64,000 nt of DNA, taken from assembly GCF_023016285.1 (NCBI RefSeq), contig NZ_CP095413.1, forward strand, positions 496,001 to 560,000, read 5' to 3'. This document shows positions 51,023 to 59,805 of the stretch, one piece after another (positions within the stretch are counted from its first letter, which is position 1; each line of letters starts with the position of its first letter). The position numbers and the translations under genes are program-made. Under the pieces are notes generated by a model, which was not told the origin of the DNA, did no database searches, and saw nothing but the letters and a program-made list of their open reading frames with translations. This stretch comes from Muricauda sp. SCSIO 64092 (GTDB lineage: Bacteria; Bacteroidota; Bacteroidia; Flavobacteriales; Flavobacteriaceae).

Positions 51023-51619
51023 ATGGGGCTTTTTCAGGAAAAAATCAGTTTAGAGTTCCCTAATTCAGATATTACGTACTATCCTGATTTTTTATCCCCC
51101 ATAAAGGCACAAATGTATTTTAAAGCGCTAAAAAACAACGTTGCCTGGCAACAGGACGATATTACGGTATTTGGCAAAACCTATGCCCAACCCAGGTTGA
51201 CCGCACTTTATGCCAGCAACAAAAAAGCGTACACCTATTCCAATATCACCATGCATCCCCAAGTGTTCTCTGGGGAATTGCTGAAAATAAAACAGAAATT
51301 GGAGAGGGATGTTGGAATCGTGTTCACTACTTGTTTAGTAAACCGTTATCGTGATGGCAAGGATAGCAACGGATGGCATGCGGACGATGAGAAAGAGCTG
51401 GGACAAAACCCCATTATTGCTTCCATTTCCTTGGGAGAGCAGCGTTACTTCCATCTAAGGCACAAAGAGGATAAGGCCTTAAAACACAAAATACTGTTGG
51501 AAAATGGAAGTTTGTTGCTCATGAAGGGGGAAACCCAGCATTTTTGGCAGCATCAAATCCCCAAGACCGCAAAAAAAATTGGGGAACGCATTAATCTGAC
51601 CTTCAGGATCATCAAATGA
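51023..51619 (+). CDS. AlkB-like 2-oxoglutarate-dependent dioxygenase
   Basis: 198 residues. The Fe(II) triad is His119-x-Asp121 (NGWHADDE) and His177 (HFWQHQIP), and the 2-oxoglutarate-binding Arg is in RINLTFR (Arg189 and Arg195). SISLGEQRYFHLRHK and the substrate-region NRYRDGKDSNG agree with AlkB. It repairs alkylated bases in DNA or RNA by oxidative demethylation. The start abuts the AraC stop, so the two genes form an operon; an ada-type regulator is absent. Confidence 0.93.
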   Translation: MGLFQEKISLEFPNSDITYYPDFLSPIKAQMYFKALKNNVAWQQDDITVFGKTYAQPRLTALYASNKKAYTYSNITMHPQVFSGELLKIKQKLERDVGIVFTTCLVNRYRDGKDSNGWHADDEKELGQNPIIASISLGEQRYFHLRHKEDKALKHKILLENGSLLLMKGETQHFWQHQIPKTAKKIGERINLTFRIIK

Positions 51620-51653
51620 TGATGAAGGTGCAAGGGCTTTCCTTGGAACCCGC

Positions 51654-52427
51654 TTAGGAAAAAACCTCATTGAGGACCTTGGCCAAACGAAATCCTCCTT
51701 TTTTCAATTGTTCAAACACCATAGGATTGTACTCATAAGCGTAGGAATACCCTAGTTTTTCCTCAGCATTTGCGGAAGCATAAATCTGTTTGGCCAAAAC
51801 ATGGGATTCCTCCAACCAACTTTCAATTGTACCTTCCTGCATTTGTTTTCTTTCCTTCTTTGGTGTACTGCGGTCCAATTCATCCCCCAGCTCATAAAAA
51901 CCCATCCCGTAGGTTTCCAAAAGATTGGTATCCCATAGTTTATGAAGATTCGACCGCTCATTGAACCATTGCAATGGGATGTCATTGCCCCCACGATCCA
52001 CGGCCCGTCCAACATGCAAAGGCTGATGCAGATCACCCAGAAAATGGACCAGAAGTTTTAAGTGGAATATTTTGTCCGCGCGGCTACCGTTCCCATCCCT
52101 TAGCACCATTTTGCACTTGGCAATACCAGTAACAATATCACCTGCCGCACTCTTCTCGGAATCTTTATACGTCATATCCAAGGGATAATTCACATAATGC
52201 CAAGGGGTATACCCCGCATATTTCGTATCGGACTTTATTTCATCCGCATAGGTGGATACGAAGGCCAAACTATGTCCCTCCAACAGATTATCCAATGCTT
52301 TTTTTGCCTTCCTGGTCAAGTGCTTTTCGGCAATATATCCTGTGACCCTATGCCCTTTAGGACCCCAAACAAGGCTTCCAAAAGACAAAAGGGGAAGTAA
52401 AAACGCGATTAAAACAATGTTCCTCAT
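51654..52427 (-). CDS. S1/P1-type zinc nuclease
   Basis: 257 residues from ATG 52427; ten codons upstream are open but lie outside the signal peptide. The signal ends near LSFGSLV, leaving the Zn-binding N-terminal Trp in WGPKGHRVTGYIAEKHL. HYVNYPLDM, FHLKLLVHFLGDLHQPLHVGR and GGNDIPLQWFNERSNLHKLWD contain the remaining zinc His/Asp residues. It cleaves single-stranded RNA and DNA outside the cytoplasm. Monocistronic, convergent with the alkB operon. Confidence 0.92.
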   Translation of the reverse strand: MRNIVLIAFLLPLLSFGSLVWGPKGHRVTGYIAEKHLTRKAKKALDNLLEGHSLAFVSTYADEIKSDTKYAGYTPWHYVNYPLDMTYKDSEKSAAGDIVTGIAKCKMVLRDGNGSRADKIFHLKLLVHFLGDLHQPLHVGRAVDRGGNDIPLQWFNERSNLHKLWDTNLLETYGMGFYELGDELDRSTPKKERKQMQEGTIESWLEESHVLAKQIYASANAEEKLGYSYAYEYNPMVFEQLKKGGFRLAKVLNEVFS

Positions 52428-52557
52428 CAATTTTTTTTCAAAAATAGAGCTTACCACGATAATGGATAACGGAAAAACGACAGAAAGCCTTCGATTTGGG
52501 AATTAAATTTTATTTTAATATATTTATAATATCATTTTAATATCAAATAACACTACA

Positions 52558-53418
52558 ATGACAAATGAAAGATCAATACGTCCAATAAACGGTTATTTTA
52601 TGCTGTTTATGTGTCTGCTGCTAAGTATTGGCGGCATCGCAATGATTGTTAACACCAAATCCCCCTGGTATGGGCTGGCCATATTCATTGGGTCTATTTT
52701 GGCCATTGGCCTTGTTTTAGTGAACCCTAATAGTTCCAGGGTGCTCTTATTGTTCGGAAAGTACGTGGGTACCATAAAAAGGAATGGATTGTTCTGGGTG
52801 AACCCCCTTTATTCAAAACGAAAAATATCCTTGAGGGCGAGCAATTTTGACAGTGAACGCTTAAAGGTGAACGATAAGCTGGGAAATCCCGTAATGATAA
52901 GCACCATTTTGGTCTGGAGGGTAACCGATACCTATAAAGCTGCATTTGATGTGGACGATTACAAAAATTTTGTCCGGGTACAGACGGATGCCGCGGTACG
53001 AAAGCTTGCCAGTATGTACCCCTATGACAATTTTGCCGATGAAGGTATCGAAGAGGACATCACCCTTCGCTCCAGTGTTAATGAGGTCAGTGAAGCTTTG
53101 GAAAAAGAAATCCAGGATAGATTGCAAATGGCCGGTATTGAGGTCCTTGAAGCCAGAATTGGTTATTTGGCCTATGCACAGGAAATTGCCAACGCCATGT
53201 TGAAAAGGCAGCAAGCGACCGCCATTGTTGCCGCACGCCATAAAATTGTGGAAGGGGCGGTAAGTATGGTGGAAATGGCCTTGGATGAACTTAACGAAAA
53301 AGACATTGTTGATTTGGATGAAGAGCGAAAAGCGGCCATGGTGAGCAATTTAATGGTTGTGCTCTGTTCCGATAAAGATGCCGCACCCATTGTGAATACC
53401 GGAACATTGAACCATTGA
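52558..53418 (+). CDS. SPFH-domain membrane protein
   Basis: 286 residues. Two N-terminal membrane segments (MLFMCLLLSIGGIAMIV, WYGLAIFIGSILAIGLVLV) precede an SPFH/band-7 domain (residues ~70-230): VLLLFGKYVGTIKRNGLFWVNP, NPVMISTILVWRVTDTYKA and DVDDYKNFVRVQTDAAVRKLA. A C-terminal helix has EGAVSMVEMALDEL. SPFH proteins organise membrane microdomains. It opens a tight five-gene cluster (12-base gap, then overlaps of 14, 4 and 8 bases). Confidence 0.93.
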   Translation: MTNERSIRPINGYFMLFMCLLLSIGGIAMIVNTKSPWYGLAIFIGSILAIGLVLVNPNSSRVLLLFGKYVGTIKRNGLFWVNPLYSKRKISLRASNFDSERLKVNDKLGNPVMISTILVWRVTDTYKAAFDVDDYKNFVRVQTDAAVRKLASMYPYDNFADEGIEEDITLRSSVNEVSEALEKEIQDRLQMAGIEVLEARIGYLAYAQEIANAMLKRQQATAIVAARHKIVEGAVSMVEMALDELNEKDIVDLDEERKAAMVSNLMVVLCSDKDAAPIVNTGTLNH

Positions 53419-53430
53419 TTACTATATAGT

Positions 53431-53928
53431 ATGCGAGTATTTGAAGAAAAACAATGGTTTGACCAATGGTGGTTATGGGCCGTGTTCCTATTTTGTTTCG
53501 GTGCATTGTTTATTCGCCCGGTAAAACTCTTCCTATCGGAAGAACACTTCTCATTGGGTACTATGGAGCCAGGCTTCTGGATAGGACTTACCGTAATGTC
53601 TTTGGCCATCCCATTATTTAGATTGTTACTATTGCATACCGAAATTGATGATAGCGGGATTACCTATCAATTTTCGCCTTTCCATCGTTCCAAAAAACGG
53701 ATTCGTTGGGATGAGGTAAAAAAATGCTATACTCGAAAATACCAACCGATCCTGGAATACGGAGGCTGGGGATTACGAATGGGACCCAAAGGCCGCGCTT
53801 ACAATGTAAGAGGTAATTTTGGGGTTCAAATTGAATTTAAAAATGGTGACAAACTATTGATTGGAACCCAAAACCCGGAGCGGGCACAATACATAATAGA
53901 TAAATATTTCAAAAATGAAGGAGTATAA
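53431..53928 (+). CDS. PH-like membrane protein
   Basis: 165 residues: two N-terminal membrane segments (WWLWAVFLFCFGALFI, PGFWIGLTVMSLAIPLFRLLL) followed by a soluble beta-rich domain (EIDDSGITYQFSPFHRSKKRIRWDEVKKCYTRKY, in parts) that has the look of a bacterial PH domain: Trp-Asp-Glu-Val and a closing helix PERAQYIIDKYF. Function unknown. It lies 12 bases behind the SPFH gene and overlaps the DUF4177 gene by 14 bases, indicating a shared role at the membrane. Confidence 0.8.
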   Translation: MRVFEEKQWFDQWWLWAVFLFCFGALFIRPVKLFLSEEHFSLGTMEPGFWIGLTVMSLAIPLFRLLLLHTEIDDSGITYQFSPFHRSKKRIRWDEVKKCYTRKYQPILEYGGWGLRMGPKGRAYNVRGNFGVQIEFKNGDKLLIGTQNPERAQYIIDKYFKNEGV

Positions 53929-54073
53929 AGTAGTAAGCTGGAAAATGAAACTTTCTGGCAACAATAAGCATTTGGAAGACACCCTAAACAACTATGCAAA
54001 GCAAGGTTGGGTGTTAAAGGATGTGGCAGAAAACACAATGCGAATCATTTTTGAACGAGACAAAAACAGATGA
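53915..54073 (+). CDS. DUF4177 small protein
   Basis: 52 residues: MKEYKVVSWKMKLSG and LNNYAKQGWVLKDV are the DUF4177 motif, ending MRIIFERDKNR. It overlaps the previous gene by 14 bases and the next by 4 (ATGA), so it is embedded in the operon and translationally coupled on both sides. DUF4177 proteins are small, of unknown function, and often sit beside membrane protein genes. Confidence 0.88.
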   Translation: MKEYKVVSWKMKLSGNNKHLEDTLNNYAKQGWVLKDVAENTMRIIFERDKNR

Positions 54074-55005
54074 AAGCCTTTATAGCCATTTTCGTTCTGT
54101 TGGTAATGTACGGGACATCCCACGCCCAAGAAATTCTTGTGGAAGAAATCCCCATGACCAATGGGGACATTGAAATTCCAGGCGAATTGACCTATCCCAA
54201 ATCTGAAGAAAAAATCCCACTGGTAGTTTTTGTACATGGGTCCGGAAATGGGGACAGAAATGGGAACCAAAGTCCTCTTGTCAACACCAATCTTATTAAA
54301 CAATTGGCAGATAGCCTTACTATCAAAGGTTTTGGTTTCTATAGATATGACAAACGCAGTTCCATACCGGAAAATATGGAAAGATGGGGAAAGCCCTCTT
54401 TACTTGATATTGTCGCAGATGTAAATGTGGTTATCGATTATTTTGGTAGTGACAAAAGATTCTCTGGAATACATCTCATTGGTCACAGTCAAGGTTCCTT
54501 GATTGCCATGATGGCCAATCATCAAAAGGCAAGAACCTTTACATCACTTGCCGGTGCGGGCACCACTATTGACCAAACCTTGATTGGACAGATAACAGCA
54601 CAAAATCAGGAGTTGGGAAAGATAACCGAACAACATATCAAAGAATTGATCCAAACGGATACCATTCAACAAGTAAATCCATTTTTGCTGTCCATTTTTG
54701 CTCCCAAAAATCAATCCTATCTCAAAGAATGGATATCCCTTGACCCAATTAAGGAAATAAAAACCGTGAACATACCTGTTTTGATTATTAATGGAGATTC
54801 CGATACACAAATATCCTTGAAAGATGCCCAGCGCCTTAAGGATGCAAAGTCAAATGCTGAGTTGGTTGTTATTCCAAAGATGAACCATGTACTCAAAACT
54901 GTTGAAAACCCGACAGAAAATACCGCTTCATATTCCAATCCGGATTTTCCGCTATCCGTGGAATTGATCAAAGAACTTGTTGAATTTATATCATCCAATG
55001 GCTAA
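54070..55005 (+). CDS. Secreted alpha/beta hydrolase
   Basis: 311 residues with a Sec signal (FIAIFVLLVMYGTSHAQ). Hydrolase elements: oxyanion VVFVHGSGNGDRNG, nucleophile Ser140 in LIGHSQGSL, Asp in LIINGDSDTQIS and His in PKMNHVLK. The lid between residues ~155 and 225 is Gln/Lys-rich. It overlaps DUF4177 by 4 bases and the Arc-like gene by 8. Substrate unknown; a dienelactone-hydrolase/peptidase-type esterase is the likeliest. Confidence 0.88.
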   Translation: MKAFIAIFVLLVMYGTSHAQEILVEEIPMTNGDIEIPGELTYPKSEEKIPLVVFVHGSGNGDRNGNQSPLVNTNLIKQLADSLTIKGFGFYRYDKRSSIPENMERWGKPSLLDIVADVNVVIDYFGSDKRFSGIHLIGHSQGSLIAMMANHQKARTFTSLAGAGTTIDQTLIGQITAQNQELGKITEQHIKELIQTDTIQQVNPFLLSIFAPKNQSYLKEWISLDPIKEIKTVNIPVLIINGDSDTQISLKDAQRLKDAKSNAELVVIPKMNHVLKTVENPTENTASYSNPDFPLSVELIKELVEFISSNG

Positions 55006-55171
55006 GAAAAAAGCATTTGCCCTTCGTTTAAATGAAGATATGTTCAAGGCCATTGAAAAATGGGCTGCCGATGAATTTAGGAGTACCAATGGCCAAATTG
55101 AATGGATGCTGATGAAAAGCTTGAAAGAAGCGAAAAGGGCACCCAAAAGTAAAGGAGGAACAAGTGACTAA
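54998..55171 (+). CDS. Arc-family (ribbon-helix-helix) protein
   Basis: 57 residues from ATG 54998. KKKAFALRLNEDMFKAIEKWA followed by RSTNGQIEWMLMKSLKEAKR is an Arc-type ribbon-helix-helix: one strand and two helices, forming a dimer that inserts the strand into DNA. The ATG overlaps the hydrolase stop by 8 bases. As the last gene of the SPFH cluster it may be an autoregulator. In related organisms an Arc-like protein is commonly encoded near SPFH genes, by recollection. Confidence 0.87.
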   Translation: MAKKKAFALRLNEDMFKAIEKWAADEFRSTNGQIEWMLMKSLKEAKRAPKSKGGTSD

Positions 55172-55205
55172 TGTTTTGGCATTTTTTTAACGCAGCTTGT
55201 TATTA

Positions 55206-55222
55206 AATTAGCGCGACTAATT
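55206..55222. promoter_or_regulatory. Dyad upstream of the first DUF5916 gene
   Basis: AATTAG (55206-55211) and CTAATT (55217-55222) with a 5-base spacer, 14 bases before the ATG. The upstream string GGCATTTTTTTAAC is shared with the second copy (57504-57517). Confidence 0.5.
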
Positions 55223-55235
55223 CGACAAATGGCCC

Positions 55236-57434
55236 ATGGCAAAAGTTTACGTCGCACTGTTTTCCTTACTTTCCTTCGCCCTGGTCCATTCCCAAGATTT
55301 AAAAAAAACCTTCACCGTAAAATTCATCGATCAAGAAATCAAAATAGACGGTGTATTGGATGAATCCATATGGGAAACTGCGGAAAGCGCCCATAATTTT
55401 CAACAATACTTTCCTACGGATTCCATCTTGGCCGAACAACAAACGGATATTAAAATGTTGTACAGCAGTACTACACTATATATTGGTATTACGTTGGATA
55501 CGGAGGGCAACGATTATGTGATTCCCTCGCTGGAACGTGACTTTAGGGCCGGTGGCAATGATAACATCAGTCTTTTGTTCGATACGTTCAATGATGGCAC
55601 CAATGCCTTTTTGTTTGGCATGAACCCTTATGGTGTAAGACGCGAAGCATTGATTTCCAATGGGGGGAGCACATTGAGCGGCTTCACCACTTCCTGGGAC
55701 ATTAAATGGCGGGGCGAAGCGGTCATGAACGATGGAAATTACGTCTGTGAAATGGCCATTCCACTTACTTCATTTAAATTCAAACAGGGCGAAACCAAAT
55801 GGCGGTTCAATAGCTATCGATTCGATATGCAGAGCAATGAAACCAGTACATGGGCAGAAATCCCTCAAAACCAGTTCGTCTTTAACCTTGCTTTTATGGG
55901 GGATATGGTCTTTGAAAAACCCTTGGGGAAATCCAGAACACCGCTGGCCATCATTCCCTATATCAATGGCATTTCACAAAAGGATTTTGAGACCGATGAA
56001 GGTTTAAACGATGTTACCTTTGGGGGCGATGCCAAAGTGGCCATAGGCAATGGACTTAACCTGGACATCACCGTAAACCCAGATTTTTCAAATGTACAGG
56101 TAGATAATATTTTTACCAACCTTACCCGTTTTGAAATATCGCTGCCAGAGAGACGGCAGTTCTTTATAGACAACAACGACCTTTTTGGCACATTTGGCAA
56201 CGAGCGTGACTCCAACCCTTTTTTTTCCAGACGAATAGGGATTGCCGAAAATTTGGATGGGGAAACCATTGAAAACGGCATTGTTGGGGGAATTCGGTTG
56301 AGTGGCAAATTGGATGAGAACTGGCGTTTGGGCCTATTGAACATACAGACGGAAGAAGACATTCCCAATGAAATACCCAGCAACAACAACACTGTTCTGG
56401 CATTACAGAAAAAAGTCTTTTCCCGATCCAACCTCAGCTTCATATTTGTAAATCGCCAAACCTTTAAGGATTATGATTTTCTGGATGAAACGGATCGCTA
56501 TAATCGGTTGGTGGGATTGGACTACAACCTGGCCTCTTCGGACAATACGTGGGTGGGCAAATTCTTTTACCACAAATCCTTTGCCCATGAAATAGGTGAG
56601 GATGACAATGCTGCCGGTGTGGATTTGCTGTACAACTCACGAAATCTAAATTTTGGGTGGCGCAGCAATTTTGTTGGCAATGATTTCAGGTCCGACCTGG
56701 GATTCATCAGACGTAAGGATATCATTGCCGCCCGGCCCTTTGTTGAGTACAACTTTTGGCCCAAAAAGGGCAAAATCAACACCCATGGGTTTCGTTTTGG
56801 GCCTAATTTCATCTGGAGACCGACCTTGGATTACCAGAACACGGACTATACTATTTTCAGTTCTTGGTCCGCAGAGTTTAAAAACCAATCCGGTCTTGGG
56901 GTTCGCATGTTCAACCGATTCACTTTCCTCGACGAACCCTTTGATCCCACAGGTACGGATGATGCCTTGGAATTACCGGCAAATCAGGGGTATCATTATA
57001 CCAGTTTTGAAGTGGGGTTCGAATCGGACCCCCGAAAGGTGTTTTCTTATTTTTTTGAACCAGGGTACGGCGAATTTTTCAACGGTACGCGATTTGCCTT
57101 TGAAGGTGGAGCAAACCTACGACTGCAACCTAAGGTCTTTCTCTCGCTCGATTTGCGCTATGACCGCATACAGTTGCCCGACCCTTTTCCAAGTGCGGAC
57201 CTATGGCTGGTAAGCCCCCGTATAAACATTACCTTTAGCAAGTCCATTTTTTGGTCCACTTTGATCCAGTACAGCAATCAAAGGGACAATCTTGGGGTCA
57301 ATTCCAGATTGCAATGGCGCTTTGCCCCGCTTTCCGATCTTTTCATTGTCTATAACGACAACTATTTTGTGGAATCCTTTATGCCCCGAAATCGATCCAT
57401 TAATTTAAGGTTGACCTATTGGTTAAATATCTAA
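55236..57434 (+). CDS. DUF5916 / CBM9-like outer-membrane-associated protein, copy 1
   Basis: 732 residues with a Sec signal ending VHS-Q. The N-terminal ~190 residues are CBM9-like beta-sheet (KIDGVLDESIWETAES, DNISLLFDTFNDGTNAFLFG, MNPYGVRREA). The rest is the DUF5916 region, a long stretch of alternating beta-strands ending in NLRLTYWLNI, as in an outer-membrane barrel. A proposed role in polysaccharide or peptide uptake is not established. The gene immediately to the right is a tandem duplicate of the same length, with its own conserved promoter region. Confidence 0.9.
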   Translation: MAKVYVALFSLLSFALVHSQDLKKTFTVKFIDQEIKIDGVLDESIWETAESAHNFQQYFPTDSILAEQQTDIKMLYSSTTLYIGITLDTEGNDYVIPSLERDFRAGGNDNISLLFDTFNDGTNAFLFGMNPYGVRREALISNGGSTLSGFTTSWDIKWRGEAVMNDGNYVCEMAIPLTSFKFKQGETKWRFNSYRFDMQSNETSTWAEIPQNQFVFNLAFMGDMVFEKPLGKSRTPLAIIPYINGISQKDFETDEGLNDVTFGGDAKVAIGNGLNLDITVNPDFSNVQVDNIFTNLTRFEISLPERRQFFIDNNDLFGTFGNERDSNPFFSRRIGIAENLDGETIENGIVGGIRLSGKLDENWRLGLLNIQTEEDIPNEIPSNNNTVLALQKKVFSRSNLSFIFVNRQTFKDYDFLDETDRYNRLVGLDYNLASSDNTWVGKFFYHKSFAHEIGEDDNAAGVDLLYNSRNLNFGWRSNFVGNDFRSDLGFIRRKDIIAARPFVEYNFWPKKGKINTHGFRFGPNFIWRPTLDYQNTDYTIFSSWSAEFKNQSGLGVRMFNRFTFLDEPFDPTGTDDALELPANQGYHYTSFEVGFESDPRKVFSYFFEPGYGEFFNGTRFAFEGGANLRLQPKVFLSLDLRYDRIQLPDPFPSADLWLVSPRINITFSKSIFWSTLIQYSNQRDNLGVNSRLQWRFAPLSDLFIVYNDNYFVESFMPRNRSINLRLTYWLNI

Positions 57435-57436
57435 GT

Positions 57437-57477
57437 GGCGGAAGGACCTGAAAACCTCAGTTCCGCCCTTTTATTTT
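57437..57477 (+). terminator. Terminator of the first DUF5916 gene
   Basis: GGCGGAA (57437-57443) / TTCCGCC (57461-57467) stem with an inner CTGA/TCAG, then CTTTTATTTTT. It separates the two duplicates, so each is expressed from its own promoter. Confidence 0.7.
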
Positions 57478-57531
57478 TAGCAAGAAGGACCATTGGGTTT
57501 ATTGGCATTTTTTTAACAGTACAACCTATTA

Positions 57532-57549
57532 AATTAGCCACCGCTAATT
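57532..57549. promoter_or_regulatory. Dyad upstream of the second DUF5916 gene
   Basis: AATTAGC (57532-57538) and GCTAATT (57543-57549), a perfect 7-bp dyad with 4-base spacer, 13 bases before the ATG. Matches the dyad at 55206-55222. Confidence 0.5.
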
Positions 57550-57561
57550 CAAAACCAAACA

Positions 57562-59760
57562 ATGGCCAAGTTTTACACAGCCATACCTTTATTGTTCCTA
57601 TTTCTAACCGTCCATTCCCAAAATAGTCTAAAATCCTTTACGGTTAAATTCGTGGATGCCACCATTAAACCAGATGGTGTCCTGGATGAGGCCATATGGG
57701 ATACCGCGAATAGCTCCCAGGATTTTCATCAATACTTTCCTTCGGATTCGGTCATGGCCATAAAACAGACCGAAATAAAAATGCTCTACAACGCCACCAC
57801 CCTATTCATTGGGATCAAGGCCAACGCCGATGGCCCCAACTACAATACTCGTTCCCTGCAACGTGATTTCAGGGGAGGAGGAATTGACCAAATTACCCTT
57901 GTATTTGATACCTTCAATGATGGCAATACCGCCTTCTTGTTCGGAATCAATCCATTTGGGGTCCGTAGGGAAGGACTAATTGCCAATGGCGGCATGGACG
58001 GGGGTGACTTTACTACCTCCTGGGACGTAAAATGGCGAGGAGATGCCAAAATTTATGACACCTATTTTACCGCTGAGTTGGCCATACCCCTGACCTCATT
58101 AAAGTTTAAGGAAGGAGAGACCAAATTCCGATTTAACTCCTATCGCCTGGACATGCAGACCAACGAACGCACCACCTGGGTCGATATTCCACAAAACCAG
58201 CCTATCTTTAGTCTTGCTTTTATGGGTGATATGATTTTTGAGAAGGGATTGGGAAAATCCAGAACCCCCTTGGCGCTCATTCCCTATATTAACGGAATTG
58301 CGGCCAGGGATTATGAAAGCGATCAAGACCTTAGTAACTTCAAGGTAGGGGCGGATGCCAAAGTCTCCATTGGCAATAGCCTTAACCTGGATTTGACCGT
58401 AAATCCGGACTTTTCAACGGTCGAAGTAGATAATTTTATTACCAACCTTACCCGATTTGAAATTGCCCTTCCCGAACGCAGGCAATTTTTTATTGATAAT
58501 AATGACCTTTTTGGAAATTTTGGCGGTGGACGGGACGCCAATCCATTTTTCTCAAGGCGTATCGGCATTGCCACCGATACCGCCGGAAACACTATTGAGA
58601 ACAGGATCATCGGAGGACTTCGACTTAGTGGAAAGCTCAATCGAAACCTTCGTCTGGGTTTTTTAAACATCCAGACCGAGGAAGATACCCCGAATGAAAT
58701 CCCCTCCAACAATAACATGATGCTGGCCTTACAGCAAAAGATGTTCTCCCGCTCCAACCTCGGTTTTTTCTTTATAAATAGACAGGCGATCAACCCCGAT
58801 GACTTTGTACCGGAAGAGGAAACATACAATCGGGTAATTGGATTGGATTACAATTTGGCTTCTGCGGACAACAACTGGACCGGCAAGTTCTATGCCCACA
58901 AATCCCTTCAACCGGGGGATGATAAGGGCTACTACTCCCTGGGGTTCAATCTGGGAAGGAACACCCGCAATTTTTTTGCTTTGGTCGATGTGGTTTCCAT
59001 AGATGAGGAGTTCAATTCCGATCTTGGTTTTATTAGAAGAAAGGACATTTTTAAGGCGGCCACTATTTTGGAAGGACTTTATTGGCCAAAAAAGGGAAAA
59101 ATCAACAGATATCAATTACAAGCGTTCAATGAGGTCACTTGGAGGCAAAATCTGGACTTCCTATATTCTGATTATAACCTCTCCCTGGAGGGTACTGCAG
59201 AGTTCAAGACATTGGAGCGTTTACAGGCACGTTTTCAGAAACGATTTGTCTTTCTGGTGGATGAATTTGAACCCACGGGAAAGGAAGACGCACTGCCCTT
59301 GCCCGCCAATACCGGGTACCATTTCAACAGAGTGGAACTGGAATTCCAGTCCGATCAACGAAAACTGTTCTCTTTTGGCATTGAACCCAGTTACGGGGAG
59401 TTTTTTAACGGAAATAGGTTTTCCGTTGAAAGTAGTTTTAATCTAAGGTTCCAGCCCAAGGTGGAGCTAGGCTTTAATATGCAATACGATCATATAGCAC
59501 TTCCCGCCCCCTTCTCCTCTACGGATATCTGGCTCATTAGCCCTAGGGCCACCATAACATTTAGCAAATCGGTATTCTGGTCCACACTGGTCCAATATAG
59601 CAACCAAAGGGATAATTTGGGGGTCAATTCAAGGTTACAGTGGCGTTTTGCCCCCCTCTCGGATTTGTTCATCGTCTATAACGATAACTATTTCGTGAAC
59701 ACTTTTATGCCAAGAAGTCGTTCCCTAAACCTTAAATTAACATACTGGCTTAATATTTAA
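57562..59760 (+). CDS. DUF5916 / CBM9-like outer-membrane-associated protein, copy 2
   Basis: 732 residues, the same length as copy 1 and clearly homologous over its whole length. The N-terminal CBM9-like part (KPDGVLDEAIWDTANS, FGINPFGVRREG) and the last ~70 residues (QYSNQRDNLGVNSRLQWRF, NLKLTYWLNI) are nearly identical to copy 1; residues ~430-560 differ strongly. Sec signal MAKFYTAIPLLFLFLTVHS. It ends 45 bases before the DUF819 gene, which has its own promoter box. Confidence 0.9.
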   Translation: MAKFYTAIPLLFLFLTVHSQNSLKSFTVKFVDATIKPDGVLDEAIWDTANSSQDFHQYFPSDSVMAIKQTEIKMLYNATTLFIGIKANADGPNYNTRSLQRDFRGGGIDQITLVFDTFNDGNTAFLFGINPFGVRREGLIANGGMDGGDFTTSWDVKWRGDAKIYDTYFTAELAIPLTSLKFKEGETKFRFNSYRLDMQTNERTTWVDIPQNQPIFSLAFMGDMIFEKGLGKSRTPLALIPYINGIAARDYESDQDLSNFKVGADAKVSIGNSLNLDLTVNPDFSTVEVDNFITNLTRFEIALPERRQFFIDNNDLFGNFGGGRDANPFFSRRIGIATDTAGNTIENRIIGGLRLSGKLNRNLRLGFLNIQTEEDTPNEIPSNNNMMLALQQKMFSRSNLGFFFINRQAINPDDFVPEEETYNRVIGLDYNLASADNNWTGKFYAHKSLQPGDDKGYYSLGFNLGRNTRNFFALVDVVSIDEEFNSDLGFIRRKDIFKAATILEGLYWPKKGKINRYQLQAFNEVTWRQNLDFLYSDYNLSLEGTAEFKTLERLQARFQKRFVFLVDEFEPTGKEDALPLPANTGYHFNRVELEFQSDQRKLFSFGIEPSYGEFFNGNRFSVESSFNLRFQPKVELGFNMQYDHIALPAPFSSTDIWLISPRATITFSKSVFWSTLVQYSNQRDNLGVNSRLQWRFAPLSDLFIVYNDNYFVNTFMPRSRSLNLKLTYWLNI

Positions 59761-59775
59761 AAGTCTTTGGTTTCC

Positions 59776-59783
59776 TATATTTG
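59776..59783 (+). promoter_or_regulatory. -7 promoter element of the DUF819 gene
   Basis: TATATTTG, a perfect TAnnTTTG, 22 bases before ATG 59806; supports that start over the TTG at 59767. Confidence 0.5.
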
Positions 59784-59805
59784 GGTGAAATCCAAACCAA
59801 TCGCA

